This document shows positions 52,198 to 63,197 of a DNA stretch of 64,000 bases, in pieces. The stretch is from Bettongia penicillata ogilbyi. Lineage: Eukaryota; Chordata; Mammalia; Diprotodontia; Potoroidae. The DNA is taken from positions 9,496,070 through 9,560,069 of the forward strand of contig JAJHZJ010000496.1 of assembly GCA_023548195.1 (NCBI GenBank), written 5' to 3'. Positions within the stretch are counted from its first letter, which is position 1, and every line of letters begins with the position of its first letter. The translations under genes were made by a program, and so were the position numbers. The notes beneath the pieces were generated by a model. That model worked only from the letters and a program-made list of their open reading frames with translations. It searched no databases and was not told where the DNA came from.

Positions 52198-53052
52198 TGG
52201 GCACCACAAATATGCCAGGTATTGTATGAGGTTCTAGGAGCGCCAGAAGATAAACACACAATTGTCCCTACATTCAAGTAGCCTATATGCAACTTGGGAA
52301 GGAGTGAGGGGATGAAATGTACATGGATAAATACACTGGGAACATAGATACACTTTCGGTTAGGTTACACTTGGTTCAAACAATGAATCCCCTGAAGTGG
52401 TCACATTATACGAATCTACACAGCATAGTTCCATTAGACGGATTTCATTACCACCTTTTACATAATTATTACTTCAAATGTTATGAATTCAAATACATGT
52501 TGCTCTCTCATTTTTCACACTAAGTAGGAACTAGCTGTAAAAACAAAGTAACTACAAGGAAGTAGGAGAACTCTAATAACTGGGGAGATCAGGAAAGACT
52601 TGGATGGCATGTATCACTTGGGCTAAACCCTAAAGAAAGCTCAAAATTCCATAAAGTACATATGAGGAGGCAAAGCAATTCAGATATAGAACATGACTCA
52701 TGCACAAACTAATAGTTAGAGGATAGAATACCAGCTCTGGAAAAATAAGCAAATAGGTGATTTATTTTGTTTTATTTATTGATTAATAAGCATTCATTTT
52801 CTCTACCTTGCCCATATGAAAGGGGAAAATTAACCTTGTAACACATTTTCATAGTGAAACAAAATGAATTTCTATCCTGTCCATGTGCAAGCATGTATGC
52901 TTTGTGAAGGTCAGTTTGACTGGCATTAAGAGTATGTGTGTGGAGTGGGGGAATGATGTGAAATCCAACTGGAAAGGGAGCTGAGAGACAGACTGTGAAG
53001 GGCTTTAATTATCAAAGAGGTTTTGTATATAAATCACAGGTCTGGATCAAAA
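52198..53052 (-). repeat. L2 LINE pieces with an unassigned insert
   Basis: L2 wording at 52200-52340 (TATGCCAGGTATTGTATGAG), 52540-52740 (CAGGAAAGACTTGGATGGCA) and 52900-53050 (TGAAGGGCTTTAATTATCAA). The text at about 52345-52535 (TTCCATTAGACGGATTTCAT) fits none of these and may be an inserted element. Confidence 0.45.
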
Positions 53053-53560
53053 ATATGAGTTCACCATGACCATGTTGGAATAATATATTTAAAGGAATTC
53101 GTAAACTCTTGTGTGACATATAAATGCCAACCGTTATTTAAGTAGAGGCTGAATGGCCACTTGCCTGGAACATAGTCTATAAGATGTTTTATTTAGAATT
53201 AAATTCCTCAAGGTTTTGTTCTGCCTTAGCAAGCTATAGTAATGATGATGATGATGTATGCTGTTTGAGGTTTTCTGTCACATTACCTGAGAAGAGTTGA
53301 AATTCTCATTGGGTGAGCCTGTCATTTTGGTTCAGCTCCTGATGCCTGAGTTTGAGAGCTGGCTCTGATCCAGTTTCCCCATCTGCTTCTCACATCCCTG
53401 TGGTTTTCTGAAGTCACCAGAGCCAGAACCCCACTTGGTCCTTGTAGTGAGAAGGATTCCAGATTGCCCAGAGAGCTCATCATCTCCTGGAACCACCAGA
53501 AGATGGAATGACTTGCTCTCTTCCCAAATGAGCAGGCAGGCTAAATCTGTTCTATATATG
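53053..53560. other. unassigned non-coding sequence
   Basis: Includes (GAT)5 near 53245. No repeat recognised. Confidence 0.35.
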
Positions 53561-53696
53561 TATGAATATAAGTATGAATGTGTGTATGGATGTATGTGCA
53601 TATATGTATATGTATGTATATAATAAAATGTATATACTATATATATTATGTGTATTTGTGTATAATATGTGTATATATGTGTGTGTGTGTATTTAT
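53561..53696. repeat. TATG/TGTA-rich simple sequence
   Basis: Imperfect ATGTATG/TATATA repeats that end against the L1 piece. Confidence 0.85.
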
Positions 53697-53865
53697 TTTT
53701 TAACATTCACTTCTATATGACTTGGAACTCTAAATTTTCTCCTCTTCCCTCCTTCCCAAGGTAGAATGCAATGTACAGCTATACATGTAAAATCTTATTA
53801 AAGACATTCCCTATTAATCATATTGTAAATAAGAATTAGAGTCAAAGGAAAAACCATGAGAAAGA

Positions 53866-53868
<3 letters not shown>

Positions 53869-53932
<64 letters not shown>
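53869..53932. repeat. (GA)32 microsatellite inside L1
   Basis: Perfect run that sits where the sister L1 pieces at 27.0 and 49.4 kb have only an A-rich GAAA stretch, so it grew after insertion. Confidence 0.95.
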
Positions 53933-53935
<3 letters not shown>

Positions 53936-54128
53936 GCATGCTTCGATCTGCATTCAGACTCCATAGCGCTTTCTCTGAATGTGCATAGCATTTTCCATTA
54001 TGAGTCTTTTGGAATTGTCTTAGAACTTTGTATTGTTGAGAAGAGCTGAGTCTATCAAAGTTAGTCACTGCGCAATGTTATTGTTACTATATACGTTTTT
54101 CTTCTGGTTCTGCTCACTTCACCTAGCA

Positions 54129-54431
54129 TCAGTTCATGTAAGTCTTTCCAAGTTGTTTGAAGTTTGCCTGCTCATTATTACTTATGGAAGAGTAGTATTC
54201 AATTACATTCCTATGCCACAATGTTTTCAGATATTCTCTGATTGATGGGCATCTCCTGAATTTCCAATTCTTTGCCACAACAAAAAGAGTTGCTATAAAT
54301 ATTTTTGTACATGTGGATCCTTTTCCCATTGGTATGATCTCTTTGGGATACAGCCCTAGAAGTGGTTTTACTGGGTCAAAGAGTATGCACATTTTTATAG
54401 CCCTTAAAGACATAGTTCCAAATTGCTCCAA
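54129..54431 (-). pseudogene. L1 ORF2 C-terminal remnant
   Basis: A 100-codon open frame on the minus strand whose middle reads L-L-G-L-Y-P-K-E and later L-W-H-R-N-V-I-E-Y-Y, the typical end of the L1 ORF2 protein after the reverse transcriptase. The rest of the gene is missing, so it makes no active enzyme. Open length here is a relic, not evidence of use. Confidence 0.75.
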
Positions 54432-54760
54432 GAATGGTTGGATCAGTTCACAACTCTGCGCTCAATTCCCACTTTTTCCCCAACATTTATTATTTTCCTG
54501 TTTTGTCATGTTAGCCAATTAGATGGGTTGTTTTAATCTGTATTTCTCTAATCAATAGTGATTTAGAGCATTTTTTAATGTGACTATCGATATTTTTAAT
54601 TTCTTCATCTGTTCCTATCCTTTGACCATTTATCAACTATGGAATGACTTGCATTCTTATCAATTTGACTCAGTTCTCTATATATTTTAGAAATAAGGTT
54701 TTGTATTTTTGTAACTACTAACTAGAATTTAGTATTTTCTTCCATTGTTAAAACTTATGC

Positions 54761-54869
54761 TGAGAAGGGATATGTGGTTTCACCAGATAGCCAAAGGGGT
54801 CCATGGCACAGAGAAAGAGAATTCATGAATCCTGGCTATGAGCTGTCACCAGCTATGATGCTATGGAGA
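54761..54869. other. unassigned non-coding sequence
   Basis: Short gap between repeats; nothing recognised. Confidence 0.3.
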
Positions 54870-55110
54870 AGTCCCATTGCCTCTCTGAGCTCTTGATTGG
54901 AAATCAGAAGACATAAGTTCAACCCTGACCTCTGTATTGTCCAGCTGTATCCCCCTGGGCAAGTCATTTCACCTTTATCAGCTTCAGTTTTTTTTTTTTC
55001 TTTTGGAAAATGGTGATAAAAATCCCTCTAATATTTTTGAGTGTAATTGTGAGGCTCAAATGAAATCACATACGTAAAGTAATTTTGAGGATAAAACAAT
55101 GTGTACATGA
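54870..55110 (+). repeat. MIR-type SINE
   Basis: ATAAGTTCAACCCTGACCTC, CCCCTGGGCAAGTCATTTCA, a T run, TTGTGAGGCTCAAATGAAAT and ACGTAAAGTAATTTTGAGGA. Confidence 0.7.
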
Positions 55111-55457
55111 CAGATGTCTCTTGTTATCATCATTATTATTAATACTAGTTGTAAGCAATCAAAGCAGTAATTGTCTCCTCTTCTTAAAAGGGTTTCTATT
55201 AAAGTTATTTGCAAGCAAAAGTCAGTGTGTCTCAATCAACTCTGTCATCACATATTCCTGCAAAGAAGGAGTACCTGTCAAAGGTAAGGTTTTCTCTCTC
55301 ATAAAGGCTCAAATCCATGGGAACTCAATGGCATTCTTATCCTTGGCTTACTTATTGAAATCTAGAACCGTCCAAATGAAGAAGTTAAATTGAAGTGATG
55401 ATTCTCTTCTTAAAAGTTGTATAGTGGTTATTTTTTAAAATTTGCAACTTGTTTACT
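55111..55457. other. unassigned, with an exon-like 93 bp segment
   Basis: A pyrimidine-rich acceptor-like site ends at 55190 (CTCCTCTTCTTAAAAG) and a donor-like AAAG/GTAAGG lies at 55283/55284. The 93 bp between is open in one frame. No protein similarity is recognised, so this may be chance. Confidence 0.2.
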
Positions 55458-55612
55458 TAAGTCCACAGAAAGTTGGGTTCAAATTACTCCTTGAATATTC
55501 ACTGGATATAGGTGTGTCATATAATCTATCCAAGTCTCAATTTCCTTTTCTGTAAAAAAGATAATGACTATCCTTATGGAACCCAACACATAGGGTTGTT
55601 ATATCAAACACA
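55458..55612 (+). repeat. MIR-type SINE, decayed
   Basis: CCAAGTCTCAATTTCCTTTT and CACATAGGGTTGTTATATCA. Confidence 0.5.
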
Positions 55613-55668
55613 TACAACATATTGTTATATCAAAATATATAACATGTTATATCAAAAAATATAACATG
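55598..55668. repeat. 22 bp tandem repeat
   Basis: TTATATCAAAATATATAACATG-type units at 55625-55646 and 55647-55668 differ at one or two bases, preceded by a third, diverged unit. Confidence 0.85.
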
Positions 55669-56078
55669 ATTATAATAATACTATTAGTAAAATAAATGAT
55701 ACATAGTACAGACACTTGTAGAAATAATAATAACAAAAATTATGAAACTTTCTAAATGTAGATATCTGGCAGAAGAAAGGAAAAAAAAAACATAGAAGCA
55801 GGATATCATCGTTTAGCATCCTATCAGCCACTAGAGGTATCCTGCGGATACTCAGTATACCCACAGAAGATGAGTTTACATCCCAAGGCTTTTATTCAAT
55901 TACAAAATGTAGTCTTTTTTCTACCTGTGCAAGAGTTCAAAGAACATTAGATATAAGAGAATTAGCAGGTTGAAAAGCATCAGAATTCGGGTTAGATTGA
56001 GGTGGAACTAGGTTTAGAGTCAGAGGTAGAAACAGAGTCAGAATGAAATCTTTCTTTCTTCTCCTTTTACAATTAGGC
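55669..56078. other. unassigned non-coding sequence
   Basis: Nothing recognised. Confidence 0.35.
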
Positions 56079-56346
56079 TGGGCAGGTAGGTTGGGTAGGT
56101 ACTACGTAGAGTGCCAGGCCTAGAGTCAGGAAGACTCTGCATCCTGAGTTCAGATCTGACTCTAGCCTCACACTTACTAGCTATATGACTCTGGGTAAGT
56201 CACTTAACCCAGTTTACCTCAGGTTCCTGACATGTAAAATGAGCTGGAGAATGAAATGGCAAGCCACTCTTTATCTTTGTCAAGAAAACCCCAAAATAAG
56301 GTCACCAAGAGTTGGGCACTATTAAAAAATGACTCAACAACCACAA
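56079..56346 (+). mobile_element. Mar-1-type CORE-SINE, full length
   Basis: GAGTGCCAGGCCTAGAGTCA, near-B-box GTTCAGATC at 56148-56156, ATGACTCTGGGTAAGTCACT, GGAGAATGAAATGGCAAGCC, GTCAAGAAAACCCCAAAATA and the tail AATGACTCAACAACCAC. Confidence 0.85.
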
Positions 56347-56579
56347 AAATAATTAGGGTATATCGAGAGAGAGATTATTCTTTCAATTTTAAGATTAAGA
56401 AAGTGACTCTTAGGGAAACTAATTGCCTTGCAGAGGGGTGTCCAGGTAAATTGAGCATGCATTCATATGTGGCAATTCAGAGTTCCATGAGGGACTCCGT
56501 AATAGCATCAATGTGGGTTGACCCTTGATTGAGAGGGAAAGCAACGAAAATGCAAAGGTAGACAAGTAGGCTCATGGAG
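56347..56579. other. unassigned non-coding sequence
   Basis: Nothing recognised. Confidence 0.35.
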
Positions 56580-57240
56580 TATGGAGGCTGAGACCATAAC
56601 ATTGACTGAGTGAGACTGGGTAAATCTTTTCAACCCTATATATCTCCATAAGAGTCTTGGTCTAATTCTTCATTGTAGCATGCAGTTGAGTTGAGTCTGT
56701 TAAAAGCTTTGGTGGTACAGAACAAGTTCAGTTTGGAGAAACTTCAGGTACGGTCCTAGTCACAGATTATGCCTCCCCTCTGAAGGGAAACCTAGCTATG
56801 TACAAAAAATGGGAACCACAATTTCCTTGGCCAGTAGACGAATAATACTTTGGCAACGAAAAGTCATGAAACAAAGAAAAAGATAGTTATAGGGGAAAAT
56901 TAACCTAGTTTGTGTGTAATAGATCTTACTTTTACCACAACCATAAAAAATGACATAGTACTGGAAGAACTGAACCACATAAATATTGAGATTGTCAGAC
57001 TAAAGGAAACCAGAAAATAGAAATGTCACAACTAAACGGAAAGCCAGCAAAGAGGTTCTACTAGGGGAGGAAAATAAAAAGTCTGGAAATGTTAACTTTA
57101 TCACACACCCAAAGCCATTAAGAAACATCATGTCCAAAGACATTTGATCAACTCTCCTTTCAGAAATCATCATAAGGATAAGGGAAGAGACCACTATAAA
57201 GATAACTGTAGTTCATGTTTCAACATCTCTTGCAGCTGCA
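56580..57240 (+). pseudogene. possible RTE-type LINE endonuclease relic
   Basis: Short plus-frame segments broken by stops resemble an RTE endonuclease. One near 56978 reads I-E-I-V-R-L-K-E-T-R (compare the usual ...LSETR). One near 57170-57225 reads I-I-I-R-I-R-E-E-T-T-I-K-I-T-V-V-H-V-S-T (compare ...LRL...ATIISAYAPT). Order and spacing fit, identity is low, and no intact frame remains. Confidence 0.35.
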
Positions 57241-57652
57241 TAGAGAGAACTCCTATTTTTAAAAATTGACAAAAGCTTGCAGAGCAAGTAAACATGCATC
57301 TTGATGTATGCAAAGCTGGGCATTGGAAGGTGATAGAACAAACGATTTGGAGAAATATGGTTCCAGATTAAGTAATGAAGTCAAAAAATCATGGATTAAT
57401 CACAAATCCATGTATCATGCTTTCTTTAAGAAGAGAGTTGTAGGTCATTGTTTATGGCAGTTACCAAACAACATAACAAAAAAAAAGGAAATGTATTCTA
57501 TTTTCATGGAAAGAAAATGATTGGTTACTGACAAGGGAGTCACTTCAGGAAAAAACAACAAAACTGCCATGTGCTTTTTGAGAGCAAGCTAGGGACTGGA
57601 ACCTTGGTTTCAATGGCAGTGGAGAATCTGAGATGAAAAGACTACCTCCATC
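57241..57652. other. unassigned, possibly more of the RTE-like relic
   Basis: The 70-codon frame at 57308-57520 has no confident match. Confidence 0.3.
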
Positions 57653-57818
57653 AATGCAAGGTGGTGCCTTCTCTATAACTTACAGTCTTAGGCAGTTGCC
57701 TGAGCATTGAGACATTAAGTAGTTTGCCCACAGTCACACAGCAGTCTGTGTCACAGGCAGGATTGAACTACCTTGTCTTGAATTCAAGTCTCTCCTTCCA
57801 CTCTGCCTCATAGGCATG
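57653..57818 (-). repeat. THER1/MIR-type SINE
   Basis: Reverse THER1 segment TAACTTACAGTCTTAGGCAG, TTTGCCCACAGTCACACAGC and TTGAATTCAAGTCTCTCCTT. Confidence 0.65.
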
Positions 57819-59252
57819 TGGGAGCAATGGTAGAAAAAATCAATACAAGATATGTAATTGAATGGGCAACAATTTGAGTTAGTCCAATAATAATGAGTTG
57901 GCAGTGAACAGGAGAAACAGAGCAAAGAGTACTTTCATTTAGAAAATTGCAGAATACTTTCAATGACACGAAAGTGTTCTCTGACACAAAATATATCTTA
58001 AAATACAAATTTTCCAAGTAGTGGTAAATGACTCTGAATTATAAAATGACATGATCTTGAAAGAATAAAAATTGCAGATGACTCAGAGTAGACCTGTTTT
58101 AAACAACGATGTGAGCAAAAGTACATACGAGATATCAACAAGGAACTAGATAATTAGAAAAAGAAAGTTAAGTATGTATCAGAGGCCACCCAGCATGGCC
58201 TCAACAGAATGGCCTTAGTATGTTGGGATACATATTGGCTAGATGTTCATTGAAAGCTGAATAATTAATTGTAGACAAGAATCACACAAGATGAGAAATC
58301 ACGACTAAGTTGTGAATTGCACCATTGGGAAAGAGTATCCATACCTTTGAGACTGCAGATCCCCCGAAGTAAGTATTGTCTATTGGAAACACCACCAGAC
58401 TGGAAGTTAGAAGTCTAGCTTTCTCATTAATTACATGAGGGATTTCATTGGAGTCACGTAGCCTCAATGAAATTTAACATGCTACCTCTATTTGGAGAAA
58501 ATTTCTGTCCTGTGTATAAAATTGGTTTCAGAATTAGGAGAGGTACAACAAGTATTATATTCTACTACTCAAGTTCATTTAAAAAAATCTTATTGATGTC
58601 TATGTTCCATTTAGTGATGTAGGTATCAACATGGTTGGCCACTGAGTGCAACCTTCACCCATGTTTTCCTACTTCATAGCCTAAGAGAATCCACCCAACA
58701 TTCTGGAGACTTTGATTTTTTTTGTTTTGTGCCACATAAAATAGGTACTTAGTAAATATGGATTAATCAATTATATCCTAGAGCATTCCCAGCTATAACC
58801 TCATGGTATCCCAGGGCTTCCCTCTCTTTCTCCCCTAGGGTAGTTGTCTTCCAACTGAGGGGCACACTTGTGTTTTGAGCCCCTCATCACTCATGTCACC
58901 TTTGTCTGTGGTTCTTGTGCTATTCCTACACACAACTCTGCTTGAAAAGTCAATCACCTAGATTCCACCAAACTATCTCCTATCTCAGATCAAAATGGAT
59001 TGCGCAAGAGGAATTATATTATTGACTTTATGATTATGACAATTACTCACCCAAGTTAAGACCTACCTCAAACCAAGGACATAGTAAGTAGAGTCCCCCA
59101 GAACACTTCAGGTATGATTTGAGGAAACAATGATACCTTTTATCAAGGTGTTTAGGGCAGAGATGCCATGGTCTTGAATATGATGGAGATTTGAAGTATT
59201 ATTGGATTCCATTCCTTCTGGTTTAAGGTAGACTAAGGGGATGGGGGAAGGA
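57819..59252. other. unassigned 1.4 kb stretch
   Basis: A short L2-like tail (GCCACATAAAATAGGTACTT, AGTAAATATGGATTAATCA) lies at about 58728-58772. The rest is unassigned, with no coding frame above 70 codons. Confidence 0.35.
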
Positions 59253-59487
59253 AACAAGTGTTGGCAATGTGCCTACCACATGCCAGGCACTGCGCTAAAT
59301 AACTTATAAATGTGACCTCATTAATCTTCACAATAACTCTATGGGTAGGGCTTGTTATGAGCTCCATTTTGTAGTTGAGGAAACTGGGGCAGAGAGAGAT
59401 TAAACATCTTGTCCAAGGTCAACTAGTAAGTGTCTGAACTCAGACCTTCCTGATTTCAAGCCCAGCTCTCTATCCACCTAGCAGTCA
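59253..59487 (-). repeat. MIR-type SINE
   Basis: ACATGCCAGGCACTGCGCTA, CTTCACAATAACTCTATGGG, GTTGAGGAAACTGGGGCAGA, CTTGTCCAAGGTCAACTAGT and CTCTCTATCCACCTAGCAG. Confidence 0.7.
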
Positions 59488-59494
59488 TGGCATC

Positions 59495-59912
59495 ATTACA
59501 GGAGAGGCAGATTGTCATTTAGTCCAATCCACTTACTTTAGGAGGCAGATAGATGGTGAAGCAGGTAGTGTGGCAGACTTGAAGTCAGGAAGACTCTTCT
59601 TTCCAAGTTCAAACCTGGCCTCAGACACTTACTAGCTAGATAACCCTGGACAAGTCATTTAATGCTGGTTTCCTCATCTGTAATATGAGCTGGAGAAGGA
59701 AATGACAAACATTCTTTGCCAAGAAAATTTCAGATGGGATCATGAAGAGTCAGATATGACTGGAAAATGACTGAACAACATCATCTACTCATTTCTGTAA
59801 ATAATGAAATGAGTCCCAGGGAAAGGAAAAGATTGCCCAAGGCCAGAAAGAGAGTAAGTGGCAGTCTGTATTTGAACCCAGGTTCTTAAACTTTAAACTC
59901 AGCAATCTTTTT
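59495..59912 (-). repeat. MIR-type SINE, split by a Mar-1 SINE
   Basis: Left: TTGTCATTTAGTCCAATCCA. Right: AATGAAATGAGTCCCAGGGA, GATTGCCCAAGGCCAGAAAG and GTATTTGAACCCAGGTTCTT. Confidence 0.6.
59543..59788 (+). mobile_element. Mar-1-type CORE-SINE, full length
   Basis: Exact B-box match GTTCAAACC at 59607-59615, GGCCTCAGACACTTACTAGC, GAGCTGGAGAAGGAAATGAC, CATGAAGAGTCAGATATGAC and the tail AAATGACTGAACAACATCAT. One of the best-preserved SINEs here. Confidence 0.9.
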
Positions 59913-60119
59913 TGCTATATCTTATTTGCCCCAATATGTCTGATGCCTAGAAAAAAATCCACAAGCAAGTTTGAAACAAGTTCTGAGAGATCTAGGCTTG
60001 AGTAAAAAAAGGCCATATCTAGAACATACAACCTAGCCAGATGAGGATTGTCCATCCATGCAAGTACTGTTGAAGCAATAAGGAAGGCTAGGACAGAAAA
60101 GGGAAGAAATACATGTATG
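59913..60119. other. unassigned non-coding sequence
   Basis: Nothing recognised. Confidence 0.35.
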
Positions 60120-60194
60120 GGGGGATGCTAGCTGTCTTCAAGTATTTGAAGGAAAATCTCTTGGAAGAGAATTTAAATTTGCTTCATCTAATGT

Positions 60195-60650
60195 TTTCCA
60201 CTCCTGAGTCCTAAACTATCCCCCGGTATGTTGCTCTGCCATTGTTGATGATACTACTACTGGGATGGCTACTGAATGAACTTCTACCTCAGCACAATGT
60301 TGTTCTTTTGAGTGAGAGTCTGATAAGCCAAGACAGACTCAGACCCCCTGGCCATGGTTACATCCTCCTGTTCTCTCCATTGTAGCATCTATACTTTCTA
60401 CCTCTTGTTCTGGGAGCAGTAATCAAAGTATCACTACTATGACTTCTAGAAAAAAATCTATCAATCTTCTACCCTACTGTTCTACTTGCCATCCCTGTGA
60501 CATTCTACTCAGGATACCATTCCCCATATGTGTTTTCTCCTTTTCTTGTATTATAAATTTCTTGATGTCAGAGACTCTCTCTCTCTAATATTTGTATACC
60601 TAGCACTTTCCTTCCTGGTACAGAGCACATGTTTAACAAATCCCTCTTCA
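60195..60650 (+). repeat. L2 LINE 3' region inside CR1
   Basis: CCTACTGTTCTACTTGCCAT, AATTTCTTGATGTCAGAGAC, ACCTAGCACTTTCCTTCCTG and GAGCACATGTTTAACAAATC are in L2 order, best near the 3' end. Confidence 0.55.
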
Positions 60651-60705
60651 TTTATCCATCCATCCATCCATCCACCCATCAATCCATCCATTCATTAATT
60701 CACTC
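60651..60705. repeat. (TCCA)n simple repeat
   Basis: CATCCATCCATCCATCCACC-type run at the end of the L2 piece. Confidence 0.85.
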
Positions 60706-60985
60706 ATTGCACTGCTTTTCCAAGCAAATTTCATCCTACTTTACCTCAGGGGGAAGAACCAGTAGCAGTGGGTGAAAGTTATAGGGAGGTTGACTTAAAA
60801 AATACTTCCTAACAATTAGTTATGCCTAGAGGAAATGGGCTACCAGAGATGCAGGGATTTCTTTGGTTGAGGTCTTTAAGTAAAGGATGAATAATAAGTG
60901 TCTTGAAGGTATAAGAGGTGCAACTCTCAGATTAAAGTAGATGGCCTTTGAGGTCTCCTCTGAGAATCTAATACCTCTTGAAGAA

Positions 60986-61470
60986 CAGGAGGGACTTTCA
61001 TTTGTGTCTTAGTCAATAAACTCAGAAAAATACAGGTGGAATCCTACTAACTAAATAGCCTGAGCAACAGGAATGAGGGTGGGTTGTAGGAAGGAAATGA
61101 AGAGAAGCTAGAAGAAATAAATGTCTCACTATATCACAGCAGAAGTTGCTGGGGATTTTCTACATGAGACATGACCTTCTCCTTCAGGAAACGTGGAAAA
61201 TACATTTCAGTACAAAGAGTCCACAGAGATACACACATGTATGTAAGTATATATGTCTATGAATGTTTATACATATATATGTAAGGCATATATGTATACA
61301 TATATTCACTTATTATTAAAGCATGATCTCGTAAGTTCCTTCTCCTATATCCATCGACCTAGACAATACACTCACATGCTTATGATCACACAAGCATCTA
61401 CACACATTATCTATGTATGTGTGTATATATCTACATATACGTATTCATACACATTTATCTCCATTTCTGG
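60986..61470. other. unassigned, then TATG/CATA simple sequence
   Basis: Diverged TATATG repeats from about 61230 to 61460; otherwise nothing recognised. Confidence 0.5.
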
Positions 61471-62382
61471 ATCTACTGAAAACTCTTCTTAGAAAGCTTT
61501 CTCCACGTGTTATCTGTCATTAACGGGCCATAAGTCACTCAGATATACCACACTATTACAAAACCTCAACAGAGTGGAAAAAATCATTTGCTTGGCTGTC
61601 AATGTAGAAACTTTTATTTTCTTTGACAGTTTTATTCAGAAAACCTCAGCTTTATTTTAATTTGAATGTAATAATGGCTTTCAGGGAGCGATTTGCACAA
61701 GGAGATGGTTTCACACAGTGACAGCTGTCAGAATGTCTGCTGTGGCAGGTTCATCCAAAGAACATTTAGTGGAAAGATGCTTTTCAAATGCAGTACATCA
61801 TTTTGGGTAAACTGGGGGAAAGTTACTCATTCAGAGCCTATAAAATGGTAGTATTTACCCCTAGCAGTTTTCAAAAATGGAAACAAAGAAGGTCCAGGTG
61901 TCTGCAGCCTGTTTTGCTTGTGAGAAGCTATGAATCTGCATGACAGAATTCTTAACACAGAACATCTTCAACATTGGCTGCACCATTCTTGAGAATGAAT
62001 AAAAAGGTACAATCATGGAAATGGAAAAATATTTACTTGGAATGAGTCAAGGTACAGTGGAGTAATGAGATCACTTTTTATATTTCCTCATTGCCACCTG
62101 GGCCAATGTCAAGTACAGAAGATTTTTTTAACAATATGAGGCCACTCTCTGGAAGTACATTAACACAATTAACACATATTGACCATCTTCCCTAAACTTT
62201 TTATTCTGTCCTTTGTTAGTATGGCACCATATCTTGCTTTACAATCTGAAATTAATCCTTGCTCTAGGAATGTATTTAAAATACATGAACCAAAGTTCCT
62301 TGTCAACAAAAAGTTTGAAAAAAATATTTCCATTATTCCTAAATCACTGTTAACCAAAGGATAGTTGTTATAGCATGAGAGA
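61471..62382. other. unassigned; candidate conserved block at 61560-61800
   Basis: No repeat recognised in 0.9 kb. The block at 61560-61800 includes TTTGAATGTAATAATGGCTT and a perfect 12 bp palindrome TGACAGCTGTCA at 61719-61730. That is the form of a TALE homeodomain (MEIS/TGIF-type) double site, with an E-box at its centre. Confidence 0.35.
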
Positions 62383-62577
62383 CAGTGTGGGAAAAAAATG
62401 ATGAAGTGGGAGTAGCAGGACTTGAGTTTAAGTCCTGCCCACTACTTACTATTTGTTGGACCTTAGGCAAGTTACTTCACATTTCAGGTACCCTGTTTTC
62501 TCATCTGTGAAATGAGGGCACTGGAATCACTTGTTTCTGGAGTTTCTTTTAGCTCTAAATCTCTGATCCCATGAAGT
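62383..62577 (+). repeat. MIR-type SINE
   Basis: GAGTTTAAGTCCTGCCCACT, TTGGACCTTAGGCAAGTTAC, TTTTCTCATCTGTGAAATGA and TTTTAGCTCTAAATCTCTGA. Confidence 0.75.
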
Positions 62578-62647
62578 TATTATGAAAGAAACACAGACAT
62601 TCTTGCCATGTTGATTGTTCTTTTTAATGGGAAGGGAAGTGGTTAGG

Positions 62648-62705
62648 GAAAAAACATGTATTAAGCACCTACTATGTGTCAGGCTCTGTGCTAAACACTT
62701 TCAAA
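62648..62705 (-). repeat. short L2 3' end
   Basis: TATTAAGCACCTACTATGTG and TCAGGCTCTGTGCTAAACAC, a well-preserved L2 tail in reverse. Confidence 0.6.
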
Positions 62706-63197
62706 ACTCTTACTTAATAATGGACAGAAGGATAGCAGTGTCTGAGAAGCAAGTAGCATTTTCATAGTTTCCACGAGGACATCTTCATGTCAAGGCCAGC
62801 CAATTGAAAATTCATTACCATGTAACTGTCAAATACATAGCCATATAGGATGGTGTAGGGCCCCCGATGGAATCTAACCATAAGTGACCCAAGGAATAAT
62901 CACTGATCATGCATGCCATCCAGTCTGGTGTTATTCAATCAAACCTGTGTCTTGCCTCATACAGAATTGAGGGGAAACTCATCTTTAAAAATGTCTTAAA
63001 AGAGATGATCACCATGGTGAAATGGCTTTGACTGGGGAAGGGGGCAGTGTGGAGGAGGATTCTCACAGATGAAAGTTTGCATGTTCCAATACAGAACTAC
63101 TTAAAATAGTTCCACTTGGAACAATGCATTTTATTGGCAGAATCCTAGTGAGTCAATTGGATTGTTTGAACTATTATAAGTCCTTGTGCATTTCTAA
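62706..63197. other. unassigned non-coding sequence
   Basis: Nothing recognised. Confidence 0.35.

Larger units (their letters stand above)
53697..54760 (-). repeat. L1 3' end (ORF2 C-terminus and 3' UTR) with internal (GA)32
   Basis: The longest L1 piece in the window. Reverse order is clear: 3' UTR text TTTAACATTCACTTCTATAT and AAACCATGAGAAAGAAACGA, a GA array at 53869-53932, GCATTTTCCATTATGAGTCT, CTCACTTCACCTAGCATCAG, then ORF2 coding text. Truncated before the reverse transcriptase core. Confidence 0.8.
60120..60985 (+). repeat. CR1/L3-type LINE 3' part, split by an L2 piece
   Basis: Left: GATGCTAGCTGTCTTCAAGT, ATTTGAAGGAAAATCTCTTG up to about 60190. Right from about 60742: GGGGGAAGAACCAGTAGCAG, TGGGTGAAAGTTATAGGGAG, ACTTCCTAACAATTAGTTAT and AGATGGCCTTTGAGGTCTCC. 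Confidence 0.65.
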
